The translations under genes were made by a program, and so were the position numbers. A stretch of 9,994 bases of DNA from Legionella genomosp. 1. Its GTDB lineage: Bacteria > Pseudomonadota > Gammaproteobacteria > Legionellales > Legionellaceae. The notes below the pieces were generated by a model, which made no database searches, had not been told where the DNA came from, and worked only from the letters and a program-made list of their open reading frames with translations. This document shows positions 1 through 6,425 of this stretch, piece after piece. How positions within the stretch are numbered: the stretch's first letter is position 1; each line of letters begins with the position of its first letter. The DNA lies in contig CAMDBQ010000036.1 of NCBI GenBank assembly GCA_945889365.1, forward strand, positions 1 to 9,994, written 5' to 3'.

Positions 1-204
1 ATTCATCGCTGGGATGTCATGACAGAAAACAAGCGACTGTCTCCCTCGTTTGGTTTAGGATTAAATTACACTATTTACGAGCACGTCATGATTGAATTAG
101 GTGCTAATTACACGGCAGGCTATGGCGAATCAGAATTGAATCCAGCGAAAGATTATGTGCCGTTTCTGTATTCGGGATTTTTGAAGTTGGGTTATCGGAT
201 TTAG
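1..204 (+). CDS. Outer-membrane beta-barrel protein, C-terminal fragment (5' end outside window)
   Basis: The reading frame is open from base 1 to the TAG at 202-204, giving the last 67 residues of a longer protein. The first Met in this frame (codon 7) is very probably internal, because the frame continues to the window edge and no ribosome-binding site precedes it. The fragment has alternating polar and hydrophobic residues in short strands separated by turns (FGLGLNYTIY, VMIELGANYTAGY, FLYSGFLKLGYRI). This is the pattern of the closing strands of an outer-membrane barrel, as in OmpA/OmpW-like small porins or Legionella-type 'outer membrane beta-barrel' proteins. The last residue is Ile after Tyr-Arg, whereas the usual C-terminal residue recognised by the BAM complex is aromatic (Phe). 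The barrel class is inferred from pattern only. The specific family and substrate cannot be told from this fragment. Confidence 0.6.
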   Translation: MHRWDVMTENKRLSPSFGLGLNYTIYEHVMIELGANYTAGYGESELNPAKDYVPFLYSGFLKLGYRI

Positions 205-224
205 GGCTCGGATGACCACTAGAT
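205..224. other. Short convergent gap with a weak palindrome
   Basis: Only 20 bases separate two convergent genes. TAGATCTA at 220-227 is a perfect 8-base palindrome, flanked by GACC (214-217) and GGTC (229-232), so a small imperfect hairpin could form across the junction and into the end of the transporter gene. There is no T-run on either side. I would not call it a strong intrinsic terminator, although a bidirectional stop signal is expected here. Confidence 0.25.
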
Positions 225-2441
225 CTAAGGTCTCGGCAAAATCTTATCCAACCACTTCGGAAAATACCAATTCCATCGCTTAACCAGTGCCATGGTTGCT
301 GGTACGAAAATAGTTCGTACTAAGAACGCATCAACAAAAATAGCTACCGCGATGCCCAGACCAAATTCTTTTACCATGAGTACTTCGGCCACCATAAATG
401 ATCCGCAGGTGACGATAACAATAATAGCAGCACTGGTAATGATTCTGCTGCTGTGTTCAATCCCAAATACGATGCTCTGATCATTGTTTTTTGACTGTTC
501 ATAAGCCTCTTGAATTCGAGTCAGCAGGAATACTTCGTAATCCATGGAAAATCCGAATAGCGCGCAAAAAATTATAACCAATAGACTAATATCCAGGATC
601 CCTTGGGGATCAAAGTTAAGTAGTTGATGCAAATGCCCTTCCTGGAAGACAAAAACCAATACCCCATAGGTGGCGCAGAGGCTCAGAACATTCATTAAAA
701 TGGCTTTTAAGGGCAAAAAAAGTGAACGCAGTAATACCAGCAAAATTAGATACGTTAAGACAAGAATCCAAGTTATGGCATACGGGAAAATGCGGGAAAT
801 GCCTTGTAATACATCCGCATTATTAACCGGAGTACCGCTTAATTGCATGGTCAGCCCTGCTCCGGGACGCATATCACGCAGTTGATTAATTAATGTTTTT
901 ATTTCAGGTGAATTGGCGCCATAATTGCTGACAACATTGATAACGGTAAAACGCTTTTGTGTTGTTGTTTTTAATAAAACTTTAATTGCCGGATCAGTGT
1001 ATCGCTTTGACGAATGATAGAGTGCCTGGTATTGAGATTTTGTTAACTCCGGCACCGTTGTCACAATGCTGTTAACTTGCTTTATAAGCTTATTGTCTTG
1101 AAGTTTATGCGTAAAATTATAGAGTTTCCCTATGTTTTTGGACGATAAAATATTCCCATTCTTAGCTGTAATAACCAATTGAATAGGGGTTAACTCATGC
1201 TCATTAAATTTTGCTTTATAGGTTTCAAAAAACTGCCGGCTTTCAGAGTGCGCAGGAAGGATGTGAAGATCAGATACGCCTAATCGCGCGTTTAAAAATG
1301 GAGCGCCCAGTAGCAATAGGATAATCAATGCCGAAATGAAAAATAGTACGGGTCGCTTGACCACGGTTGTGGCTAACCTTCGCCAAAGGCTTGCACGATT
1401 GGATTGGGATAATTTAAACACAGGTAATAGATTGATTCGGATATTAAGTATTGCAAGCATAGCGGGCAATACGATGATGGCTATCAATACAGCAGTCAAT
1501 ACGGCTGTTAAGCCGCCCACCCCAACTGAAAATAATATATTAACCGGAAACAAGAGCAGGGCGCCCAGGCTAATAAAAACGGCGAGTCCACTAAAAAATA
1601 CGGCACGACCCGCGGTTGCCAGTGTGATGGCAACGGCCTCTGATACGTTATTATTTTGATTTAATTCTTCTCGAAATCGACTGACAATAAACAATGAATA
1701 ATCCAGGCTAAGACAAATACCTAAAAGCAAGGCAATATTAATCGTAAAAATGGACAGCGTCATTACTTGACCCAAAGCATACAACGTGGTCAGGATCATC
1801 AATGCACAGCCTCCACCTAAAAGAAGGGGTAAAATAGCAGCAACAATCGAGCCAAACACCATAATTAAAATAATGGTGGCTACTGGTGCTGCAATGATGT
1901 CCGCTGAATAGAGATCCTTCTGCGTTTGCTTATTAACGCCGTCAATAAAAACAGGTTCACCGCCGATGTTCACTGTCATGTGGCGCGGTTTTTTTATGGT
2001 TTGCTGGAATTGGTGCAATAATTCAGGCCCCATGTTGGCTTTACTATTAAATAATATAACCACGTAGGCCGTATGTTTGTCCTTTGAAATTTGACGCTTA
2101 TTCATATCCGGATAAATAATTTGATGATTTATTGGAAAATTTTTCATACCAACCAGGGATCGTTTAAGTTTATCGATATACTCAGGGTTTGTTGCCAATA
2201 AGTGCTTGCTGTTATATATCAGTATAAAACGGTTGTATCGGTAGCCTAATTTAGAATCTAAATACTGATCGGTTTTAGCACTGTCTGAATGCTCATCAAC
2301 AAAGCCCGTGGTTTGAAATGGAGCCATAAGGTTGGGCAGAATGGGTAGGCAGCATAACACTAAAATAGCCCACAATATGATAATGGGTAAGCGACACGTA
2401 TAAACAAATTTCCCCAGTCGATAAAACGGAGTACTTTGCAT
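225..2441 (-). CDS. MMPL-family RND transporter (proton-driven, inner membrane)
   Basis: This is a 738-residue integral membrane protein with the duplicated RND plan. TM1 is at about 19-37, followed by a soluble periplasmic loop to about 180. TM2-6 lie at about 181-335. TM7 is at about 364-382, followed by a second periplasmic loop to about 552. TM8-12 lie at about 553-720. The tandem Asp-Tyr pairs D247-Y248 (LDYSLFIVSRF) and D634-Y635 (MDYEVFLLTRI) sit in the middle helix of each half, as the paired Asp-Tyr proton-relay residues do in mycobacterial MmpL3. The N-terminal loop has the Gly-Phe and Ser-rich segment typical of MMPL/YdfJ proteins. Members export lipids, siderophores or hydrophobic drugs; the substrate here is unknown. 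The ATG at 2439-2441 is preceded by AAGGAA (2449-2454 on this strand) with 7-base spacing. The gene is transcribed away from the fab cluster as a single gene. Length and topology look intact. Confidence 0.9.
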   Translation of the reverse strand: MQSTPFYRLGKFVYTCRLPIIILWAILVLCCLPILPNLMAPFQTTGFVDEHSDSAKTDQYLDSKLGYRYNRFILIYNSKHLLATNPEYIDKLKRSLVGMKNFPINHQIIYPDMNKRQISKDKHTAYVVILFNSKANMGPELLHQFQQTIKKPRHMTVNIGGEPVFIDGVNKQTQKDLYSADIIAAPVATIILIMVFGSIVAAILPLLLGGGCALMILTTLYALGQVMTLSIFTINIALLLGICLSLDYSLFIVSRFREELNQNNNVSEAVAITLATAGRAVFFSGLAVFISLGALLLFPVNILFSVGVGGLTAVLTAVLIAIIVLPAMLAILNIRINLLPVFKLSQSNRASLWRRLATTVVKRPVLFFISALIILLLLGAPFLNARLGVSDLHILPAHSESRQFFETYKAKFNEHELTPIQLVITAKNGNILSSKNIGKLYNFTHKLQDNKLIKQVNSIVTTVPELTKSQYQALYHSSKRYTDPAIKVLLKTTTQKRFTVINVVSNYGANSPEIKTLINQLRDMRPGAGLTMQLSGTPVNNADVLQGISRIFPYAITWILVLTYLILLVLLRSLFLPLKAILMNVLSLCATYGVLVFVFQEGHLHQLLNFDPQGILDISLLVIIFCALFGFSMDYEVFLLTRIQEAYEQSKNNDQSIVFGIEHSSRIITSAAIIVIVTCGSFMVAEVLMVKEFGLGIAVAIFVDAFLVRTIFVPATMALVKRWNWYFPKWLDKILPRP

Positions 2442-2493
2442 TTAAAGGTTCCTTGGTCGTTTGTTTGTGATATAAAAACGCCCTTGTTGTTAT

Positions 2494-2521
2494 ATTATAG
2501 ACCATTTTGAATCATTCGTAA
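2494..2521 (-). promoter_or_regulatory. Candidate sigma70 promoter for the MMPL transporter gene
   Basis: Read on the minus strand, a perfect TATAAT -10 box lies at 2499-2494. A weak -35 (TTACGA, 3 of 6 matches to TTGACA) lies 16 bases upstream at 2521-2516. Transcription would start near 2487, leaving a leader of roughly 45 bases before the ATG with its AAGGAA ribosome-binding site. The -10 is convincing and the -35 is poor. Confidence 0.45.
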
Positions 2522-2550
2522 GAACATTTCATGTAAATTTTAATCTTGCG

Positions 2551-2566
2551 CTGGCGAGACAGCCAG
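2551..2566. repeat. Inverted repeat CTGGC-N6-GCCAG upstream of yceD
   Basis: The arms CTGGC (2551-2555) and GCCAG (2562-2566) are perfectly complementary with a 6-base spacer. The dyad overlaps the candidate -35 position of the yceD promoter, where a repressor operator would sit. Its inner form TGGC-N6-GCCA recurs at 5301-5314 ahead of fabG. It does not resemble the FadR or FabR operators I know from E. coli. Operator function is inference only. Confidence 0.35.
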
Positions 2567-2580
2567 GTTTAAGTTATTAT
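2552..2580 (+). promoter_or_regulatory. Candidate promoter for yceD and the downstream cluster
   Basis: TATTAT at 2575-2580 matches the -10 consensus in 5 of 6 positions. With a 17-base spacer the -35 would be TGGCGA (2552-2557), a weak 3 of 6 match. Transcription would begin near 2587 with a leader of only about 14 bases. A promoter must lie in this divergent gap for the rightward genes, but this particular assignment is tentative. Confidence 0.35.
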
Positions 2581-2600
2581 GTGAATTTTTCGAGCGACTT

Positions 2601-3026
2601 ATGAAGATTTGTTTAAAAACCTACGCAAAACAAGCGGGTTCGCAAACGGTTGTCATTCATGTCCAGGATCGCAAACCTGAGCGCGTTAATTCACCTTGTG
2701 AATTAACCTGTGTATTTAAGGTTGAGGCCTGTTCTGATTATTACTTATTAACGCTCAGTGTGAGTGCTAACCTTGAAATCGCGTGCCAACGTTGTTTAGG
2801 TGAGTTTCACCATGAGCACATCAATCAAACCCAATTGGCCGTTTGTGCGAATGAAGAGATGGCTGAAAGCTTGATGGAAAGCTTTGAATGCATTGTAGTT
2901 AATAATTACCAAATTGACCTGGTTGATATTGTAACCGATGAGCTGCACCTGTTTTTACCCGAAAAACATCAGGAAATTGACGGATGTGATCGTGAAATGA
3001 GTGGGCTGATTGGAGATATAATCTAA
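2601..3026 (+). CDS. yceD: YceD/DUF177 family protein (23S rRNA accumulation protein)
   Basis: This 141-residue soluble protein belongs to the YceD/DUF177 family, which lies directly upstream of rpmF in most bacteria. In E. coli it is linked to normal 23S rRNA accumulation. Its identity rests on the family Cys-x2-Cys block (ACQRCLGEF, C62 and C65), the following acidic segment, and the IDLVDIVTDELHLFLP block (about 105-120) that matches the E. coli acidic/Leu-rich motif. The ATG is the only plausible start: no ATG, GTG or TTG occurs in frame between the upstream in-frame TAA (2541-2543) and 2601. The ribosome-binding site is weak (GAG at 2592-2594). It is about 30 residues shorter than the E. 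coli protein and lacks the usual C-terminal Asn-Pro-Phe-Ala tail. No continuation of that tail is visible in other frames after the stop. It is probably co-transcribed with rpmF. Confidence 0.87.
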   Translation: MKICLKTYAKQAGSQTVVIHVQDRKPERVNSPCELTCVFKVEACSDYYLLTLSVSANLEIACQRCLGEFHHEHINQTQLAVCANEEMAESLMESFECIVVNNYQIDLVDIVTDELHLFLPEKHQEIDGCDREMSGLIGDII

Positions 3027-3042
3027 ATTTATGTCATAGCAC

Positions 3043-3071
3043 TTGGATTGTAGAGAAAAAATAGGTAAAAT
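3043..3071 (+). promoter_or_regulatory. Candidate internal promoter for rpmF
   Basis: TTGGAT (3043-3048) and TAAAAT (3066-3071) are separated by 17 bases. The -10 matches the consensus in 5 of 6 positions and the -35 keeps the TTG core. The pair lies in the 83-base gap between yceD and rpmF. It would give a short leader ending in a strong ribosome-binding site, which is sensible for a ribosomal protein gene that must be made at a higher level than yceD. Confidence 0.45.
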
Positions 3072-3096
3072 TCCGGCTTAATGAAACCAATTTGTT

Positions 3097-3102
3097 TAGG
3101 AG
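3097..3102 (+). promoter_or_regulatory. Ribosome-binding site that fixes the rpmF start
   Basis: TAGGAG lies 7 bases before the ATG at 3110. A longer frame opening at a TTG (3092) would bury this site inside the coding sequence and add six residues not found in L32 proteins. The ATG at 3110 is therefore the true start, giving the family's Met-Ala-Val-Gln-Gln-Asn-Lys N-terminus. Confidence 0.85.
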
Positions 3103-3109
3103 TAAGACA

Positions 3110-3307
3110 ATGGCAGTACAACAAAATAAGAAATCACGTTCACGACGTGATATGCGTCGTTCACATGACTCATTAACTATGCCTACACTGTCTGTGAATG
3201 CAACCACAGGCGAAAGACATTTGCGTCATCACATCACACCCGATGGTTACACTATCGGTGGTCGTAAAATTATTCTTTCTGGTACCGTATACGAAGAGCA
3301 AGAGTAA
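3110..3307 (+). CDS. rpmF: 50S ribosomal protein L32 (bL32)
   Basis: This 65-residue basic protein begins MAVQQNKKSRSRRDMRRSHD, nearly identical to the start of E. coli L32, and contains the family block RHHITPDGY at about 40-48. It is a component of the large ribosomal subunit. Like the E. coli form it has no cysteines, so it is the zinc-independent version of bL32. It is about 8 residues longer than E. coli L32 (57 residues). The extra length is a C-terminal extension, rich in Glu at its end, that follows the usual Gly-Arg-Lys block. The start is set by TAGGAG at 3097-3102. The gene sits between yceD and plsX, and plsX begins 5 bases after its stop, so the two are almost certainly translated from the same message. 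Confidence 0.96.
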   Translation: MAVQQNKKSRSRRDMRRSHDSLTMPTLSVNATTGERHLRHHITPDGYTIGGRKIILSGTVYEEQE

Positions 3308-3312
3308 ACCCT

Positions 3313-4341
3313 TTGAAAAACATTACCATTGCCATTGATGCAATGGGCGGGGATCATGGCTTAAGCGTTGTGATTCCAGCCTGTCTGCGTGCTGTGCAAA
3401 ATAATCCTGATTTGAAATTGCTGTTGGTTGGCGATCAAGCTCAAGTTATTAAGCACCTGAAAAAAAATGGCTCATCAATAAACAACCAAATTTCTGTTGT
3501 GCATGCATCAGAAACCGTTGCCATGGATGAACTGCCTTCTCACGCGTTGCGAAATAAAAAAGATTCATCGATGCGAGTGGCTATTAATTTAGTCAAAGAG
3601 GGTAAGGCGCAGGCCTGCGTTAGTGCGGGTAATACGGGTGCTTTAATGGCAACCGCGCGTTTTGTGCTTAAAACGCTGCCTGGTATTGACCGACCAGCCA
3701 TCATTGCCGAATTGCCTACCATGCACGGCAGAACCCGTGTTATGGATTTAGGTGCTAACATTGATTCGTGCGCTGAACATTTATTTCAGTTCGCGGTGAT
3801 GGGTTCAGCATTAATTCGTGCATTGGATGGTAAGAACGCACCCAAAATTGGATTATTGAATATTGGTGTCGAAGAAATTAAAGGCAATGATCAGGTCAAG
3901 CGTACGGCACATATGCTCAGTGAATGCAAGTTATTGAACTATGTCGGTTATGTTGAGGGTGATCATTTCTATTCTGGTGAAGTTGATTTGGTGGTGTGCG
4001 ACGGCTTTGTAGGCAATGTTGCATTAAAAGCCAGCGAAGGTCTAGCCAAATTAATGATTTCCGTTCTCAAAGAATCGTTCTTACAGAACTGGTGGGCGAA
4101 ATTGGTTGGCTTGATGGCTCGACCTGCTTTAGCACATTTAAAAAAGCGCATGGATCCTGCACGATACAACGGCGCGAGCTTGTTGGGATTAAACGGGATT
4201 GTGGTCAAGAGTCATGGCGGCGCTAATGAGTTCGCGTTTCAGTTTGCAGTTGAAGAAGCGGTACTGCAGGTCAAAAGTAATGTGGTTGATTTGGTTCGGA
4301 ACCAAATTACTGACTTTATTAATCAAGGTTTGTTGCTCTAG
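3313..4341 (+). CDS. plsX: Phosphate acyltransferase PlsX
   Basis: PlsX is a peripheral membrane enzyme that converts acyl-ACP plus phosphate to acyl-phosphate, the acyl donor used by PlsY to start phospholipid synthesis. Its 342 residues are close to the usual length. Family signatures are DAMGGDHG (9-16), SAGNTGA (104-110), LGANID (146-151), CDGFVGN (229-235) and the GLNGIVVKSHGGA block (292-304). Translation starts at TTG (3313-3315). The conserved N-terminus (KNITIAIDAMGGD) begins right at this codon, and the next in-frame ATG falls inside the DAMGGD motif. The weak ribosome-binding site (AGAG, 3301-3304) overlaps the end of rpmF, so reinitiation after rpmF is likely. In E. coli the next gene is fabH; here it is fabD, after only 12 bases. 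Confidence 0.96.
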   Translation: MKNITIAIDAMGGDHGLSVVIPACLRAVQNNPDLKLLLVGDQAQVIKHLKKNGSSINNQISVVHASETVAMDELPSHALRNKKDSSMRVAINLVKEGKAQACVSAGNTGALMATARFVLKTLPGIDRPAIIAELPTMHGRTRVMDLGANIDSCAEHLFQFAVMGSALIRALDGKNAPKIGLLNIGVEEIKGNDQVKRTAHMLSECKLLNYVGYVEGDHFYSGEVDLVVCDGFVGNVALKASEGLAKLMISVLKESFLQNWWAKLVGLMARPALAHLKKRMDPARYNGASLLGLNGIVVKSHGGANEFAFQFAVEEAVLQVKSNVVDLVRNQITDFINQGLLL

Positions 4342-4353
4342 GACTCCATAATA

Positions 4354-5292
4354 ATGCCAATTACAGCCTATGTTTTTCCAGGTCAAGGATCACAGTCCAT
4401 TGGCATGTTGCAAGAACTTGCAGGTCATTATCCTTTAATTACACAGTTGTTTGCCACGGTCTCTGAACGTATAGGTTATGACGTTTGGCAATTGGTTCAG
4501 GATGGGCCTGAAGAGCGGCTTAACCAAACAGAGCAAACCCAAGTTGCCATGTTGACAGCCGATGTAGCTGTCTATCAATTGTTACAAGCGCAAGGCGCAC
4601 CTCGTGCAACCATCATGGCGGGTCATAGTCTGGGTGAATATGCGGCGTTGGTGTGTTCAGGGGCAATTAGTTTACCTGATGCCGCGGTTTTGGTTGGTTT
4701 GCGTGGTAAATTAATGCAAGAATATGTGCCCTTAGGTCAGGGCGCTATGGCTGCTATTGTTGGTTTGACCGATGAGCAAGTGCAAGAGCTGTGTGTAAAA
4801 TCAAGCACAACGGCTCATCAGGTGACGCCAGCCAACTATAATGCGATTGGACAGGTTGTGATTGCAGGCCATACTCCAGCTGTTGAAAAAGCTATTCTAT
4901 TGGCAGATAAAATGGGAGCGCGAATGGCGGTCAATATACCCGTCAGCGTACCCTGTCACTGCCCGTTATTAACGCAAGCAGCGGATGTTTTTTCTGATGC
5001 ATTGCAGAGTGCAGCATTTAAAACGCCCGAATTTCCCGTTATAAGCAACGTTGATCTGAGTATTTATCAGTCCGTTGAGCAAATAAGAACACTATTGAAA
5101 GAGCAGCTGTATCGTCCTGTGCGTTGGGTTGAAACCATTCAACTGATGAAAAATAAAGGTGTTGAATTACTGATCGAATGTGGGCCAGGCAAGGTGTTGG
5201 GTGGATTAACCAAACGAATTGATAGAACATTACAGGCTATTAGTGTTAATGATCAGGCTGGTTTGGATCTTGCTTTAGGGGCTATAAAATAA
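4354..5292 (+). CDS. fabD: Malonyl-CoA:ACP transacylase FabD
   Basis: FabD transfers malonyl groups from CoA to acyl carrier protein in the cytoplasm, supplying the extender unit for fatty-acid synthesis. The 312-residue protein shows the GQGSQ oxyanion-side motif (10-14), the nucleophile motif GHSLG with Ser92, Arg117 (substrate carboxylate binding), the ANYNAIGQVVIAG block (160-172) and the catalytic His202 in a VPCHCPLL context. These positions match E. coli Ser92, Arg117 and His201. Most relatives have Ser where this protein has Cys201 just before the His. The ATG at 4354 is preceded by AGGA (4340-4343), which overlaps the plsX stop codon with 10-base spacing, so coupling to plsX is likely. 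Confidence 0.97.
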   Translation: MPITAYVFPGQGSQSIGMLQELAGHYPLITQLFATVSERIGYDVWQLVQDGPEERLNQTEQTQVAMLTADVAVYQLLQAQGAPRATIMAGHSLGEYAALVCSGAISLPDAAVLVGLRGKLMQEYVPLGQGAMAAIVGLTDEQVQELCVKSSTTAHQVTPANYNAIGQVVIAGHTPAVEKAILLADKMGARMAVNIPVSVPCHCPLLTQAADVFSDALQSAAFKTPEFPVISNVDLSIYQSVEQIRTLLKEQLYRPVRWVETIQLMKNKGVELLIECGPGKVLGGLTKRIDRTLQAISVNDQAGLDLALGAIK

Positions 5293-5299
5293 CCCGTCG

Positions 5300-5315
5300 A
5301 TGGCGGAAATGCCAT
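5300..5315. repeat. Inverted repeat ATGGC-N6-GCCAT between fabD and fabG
   Basis: ATGGC (5300-5304) and GCCAT (5311-5315) are perfect inverted arms with a 6-base spacer in the 41-base gap between fabD and fabG. The dyad ends 6 bases before the GAGGAG ribosome-binding site of fabG. It could fold into a short RNA hairpin, but no T-run follows, so it is not a typical terminator. The inner TGGC-N6-GCCA form matches the dyad at 2552-2565, which makes a protein-binding site another possibility. Confidence 0.35.
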
Positions 5316-5321
5316 TTATGA

Positions 5322-5327
5322 GAGGAG
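5322..5327 (+). promoter_or_regulatory. Strong ribosome-binding site fixing the fabG GTG start
   Basis: GAGGAG lies 6 bases before the GTG at 5334-5336. No ATG in frame offers an alternative that keeps the conserved N-terminus through the Thr-Gly-Ala-Ser nucleotide-binding loop, so GTG is accepted as the start. Confidence 0.8.
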
Positions 5328-5333
5328 ATAACA

Positions 5334-6080
5334 GTGCTAAATTTACAGGGTAAAATCGCATTGGTCACGGGCGCAAGTCGCGGTATTGGCAGCGCCATTA
5401 TGTTAACATTAGCAAAACAAGGCGCATACGTTGTTGGCACGGCCACAACACAAGACGGTGCGAACCGAATTACAGCTGCATTGAAACAAGACAATTTGAC
5501 TGGTGAAGGCGTGGTTCTTGATGTCACCAGTGCCGACAGCGTTGCAACGTTGATGACGCATTTGTCTGCTCAAGAGAAAGTGCCTTCTATATTGGTTAAC
5601 AATGCCGGCATTACTCGTGACAATTTATTGTTGCGGATGGATGATGAAGAGTGGTATCAAGTCATTGAAACAAATTTGAATTCAGTTTTTCGTCTAACAC
5701 ATGCCTGCATAAAGCCTATGTTTCGAGCGCGCTGGGGACGTATTATTAGCATTGGTTCAGTGGTTGGCTCAAGCGGTAACGCAGGACAAGTCAATTATAC
5801 TGCAGCGAAAGCGGGTGTGGTTGGGTTTTCCAAATCATTGGCGCAAGAAATTGGCAGCCGTGGCATTACAGTGAATGTTGTAGCCCCTGGTTTTATTGAT
5901 ACTGATATGACAGAAGCCTTGCCGGATCTTGTAAAAGACGAAATGTTAAAACGAATCCCAATGAAACGCTTGGGCACAGTTGAAGACATTGCCAATGTTG
6001 TAGCATTTCTAGCGTCTGATTGTGCAAATTATATTACGGGTGAAACAATTCACGTCAATGGTGGCATGTACATGGATTGA
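5334..6080 (+). CDS. fabG: 3-oxoacyl-ACP reductase FabG
   Basis: FabG is an NADPH-dependent reductase of the short-chain dehydrogenase family that carries out the first reduction of each elongation cycle. Its 248 residues compare with 244 in E. coli. Visible motifs are TGASRGIG (12-19, cofactor loop), NNAG (89-92) and the catalytic set Asn114, Ser142, Tyr155 and Lys159 in YTAAKAG. Arg133 and Arg176 correspond to the E. coli residues (129 and 172) that dock acyl carrier protein. The VAPGFIDTDMT block and the C-terminal ITGETIHVNGGMYM segment are standard. Translation starts at GTG with a strong GAGGAG site. The protein is intact and every catalytic position is present. Confidence 0.97.
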   Translation: MLNLQGKIALVTGASRGIGSAIMLTLAKQGAYVVGTATTQDGANRITAALKQDNLTGEGVVLDVTSADSVATLMTHLSAQEKVPSILVNNAGITRDNLLLRMDDEEWYQVIETNLNSVFRLTHACIKPMFRARWGRIISIGSVVGSSGNAGQVNYTAAKAGVVGFSKSLAQEIGSRGITVNVVAPGFIDTDMTEALPDLVKDEMLKRIPMKRLGTVEDIANVVAFLASDCANYITGETIHVNGGMYMD

Positions 6081-6094
6081 TGGGCTTGCGTTAT

Positions 6095-6123
6095 TTGAAT
6101 AAATGAATAAACTAGCGCACAAT
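6095..6123 (+). promoter_or_regulatory. Candidate promoter for acpP
   Basis: TTGAAT (6095-6100, 4 of 6) and CACAAT (6118-6123, 4 of 6) are separated by 17 bases in the 90-base gap between fabG and acpP. It is followed by an unbroken A/T stretch (6121-6150) and then the ribosome-binding site. E. coli acpP also has its own promoter, since acyl carrier protein is needed in large excess over the other Fab proteins. The exact boxes are my reading and could be shifted. Confidence 0.4.
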
Positions 6124-6170
6124 ATTTTATTATTTTAAATTTTTTATTAACCGAAGAGGAAATACAAGTT

Positions 6171-6413
6171 ATGAGTACAGTAACGGATCGAGTTCGTAAA
6201 ATCGTTGTAGAGCAATTGGGTGTTAAAGAAGATGAATTGAAAAATGACGCATCTTTTGTTGATGATCTGGGTGCTGATTCGCTTGATACGGTCGAGCTGG
6301 TTATGGCTCTGGAAGAAGAATTTGAAACTGAAATTCCTGATGAAAAAGCTGAGAAAATCACAACCATTCAAGAAGCGATTGATTATATCGAATCTTGCAT
6401 GAGTAAAGAATAA
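6171..6413 (+). CDS. acpP: Acyl carrier protein AcpP
   Basis: This 80-residue, strongly acidic carrier shuttles growing acyl chains between the fatty-acid enzymes as thioesters on a 4'-phosphopantetheine arm. The attachment site is Ser37 in LGADSLDTVELVMALEEEF, the universal Asp-Ser-Leu motif. The recognition helix that follows carries the expected Glu residues. Length and sequence are close to E. coli AcpP (78 residues). The ATG is preceded by AGAGGA (6155-6160) with 10-base spacing. The gene lies between fabG and fabF, 24 bases before the fabF start, and probably has its own promoter. Confidence 0.98.
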   Translation: MSTVTDRVRKIVVEQLGVKEDELKNDASFVDDLGADSLDTVELVMALEEEFETEIPDEKAEKITTIQEAIDYIESCMSKE

Positions 6414-6425
6414 GTATTTATTGCG

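Noticed and set aside
292..1659. Open frames on the + strand inside the transporter gene (292-480, 670-885, 1336-1659)
   Set aside because: They lie antisense to a clearly conserved membrane protein, lack recognisable domains or ribosome-binding sites, and are best explained as shadows of that gene.
2296..2505. Minus-strand frame overlapping the transporter start
   Set aside because: It overlaps the N-terminus of the transporter in another frame, runs through its promoter, and has no recognisable content.
5386..5398. TGGC-N3-GCCA dyad inside the start of fabG
   Set aside because: It has a different spacing from the two intergenic dyads and encodes conserved residues of the cofactor-binding region, so coding constraint explains it.
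6086..6120. Possible intrinsic terminator after fabG (GCG...CGC flanking A/T)
   Set aside because: The outer arms are only about 3 bases and the interior does not pair well. No stable stem with an immediate T-run could be drawn.
5282..6371. Minus-strand frames opposite fabG and acpP (5282-5527, 5795-5995, 6050-6367, 6147-6371)
   Set aside because: They are opposite strongly conserved genes, and their Ser-rich or Phe-rich composition is what antisense reading of acidic acpP and alanine-rich fabG produces.
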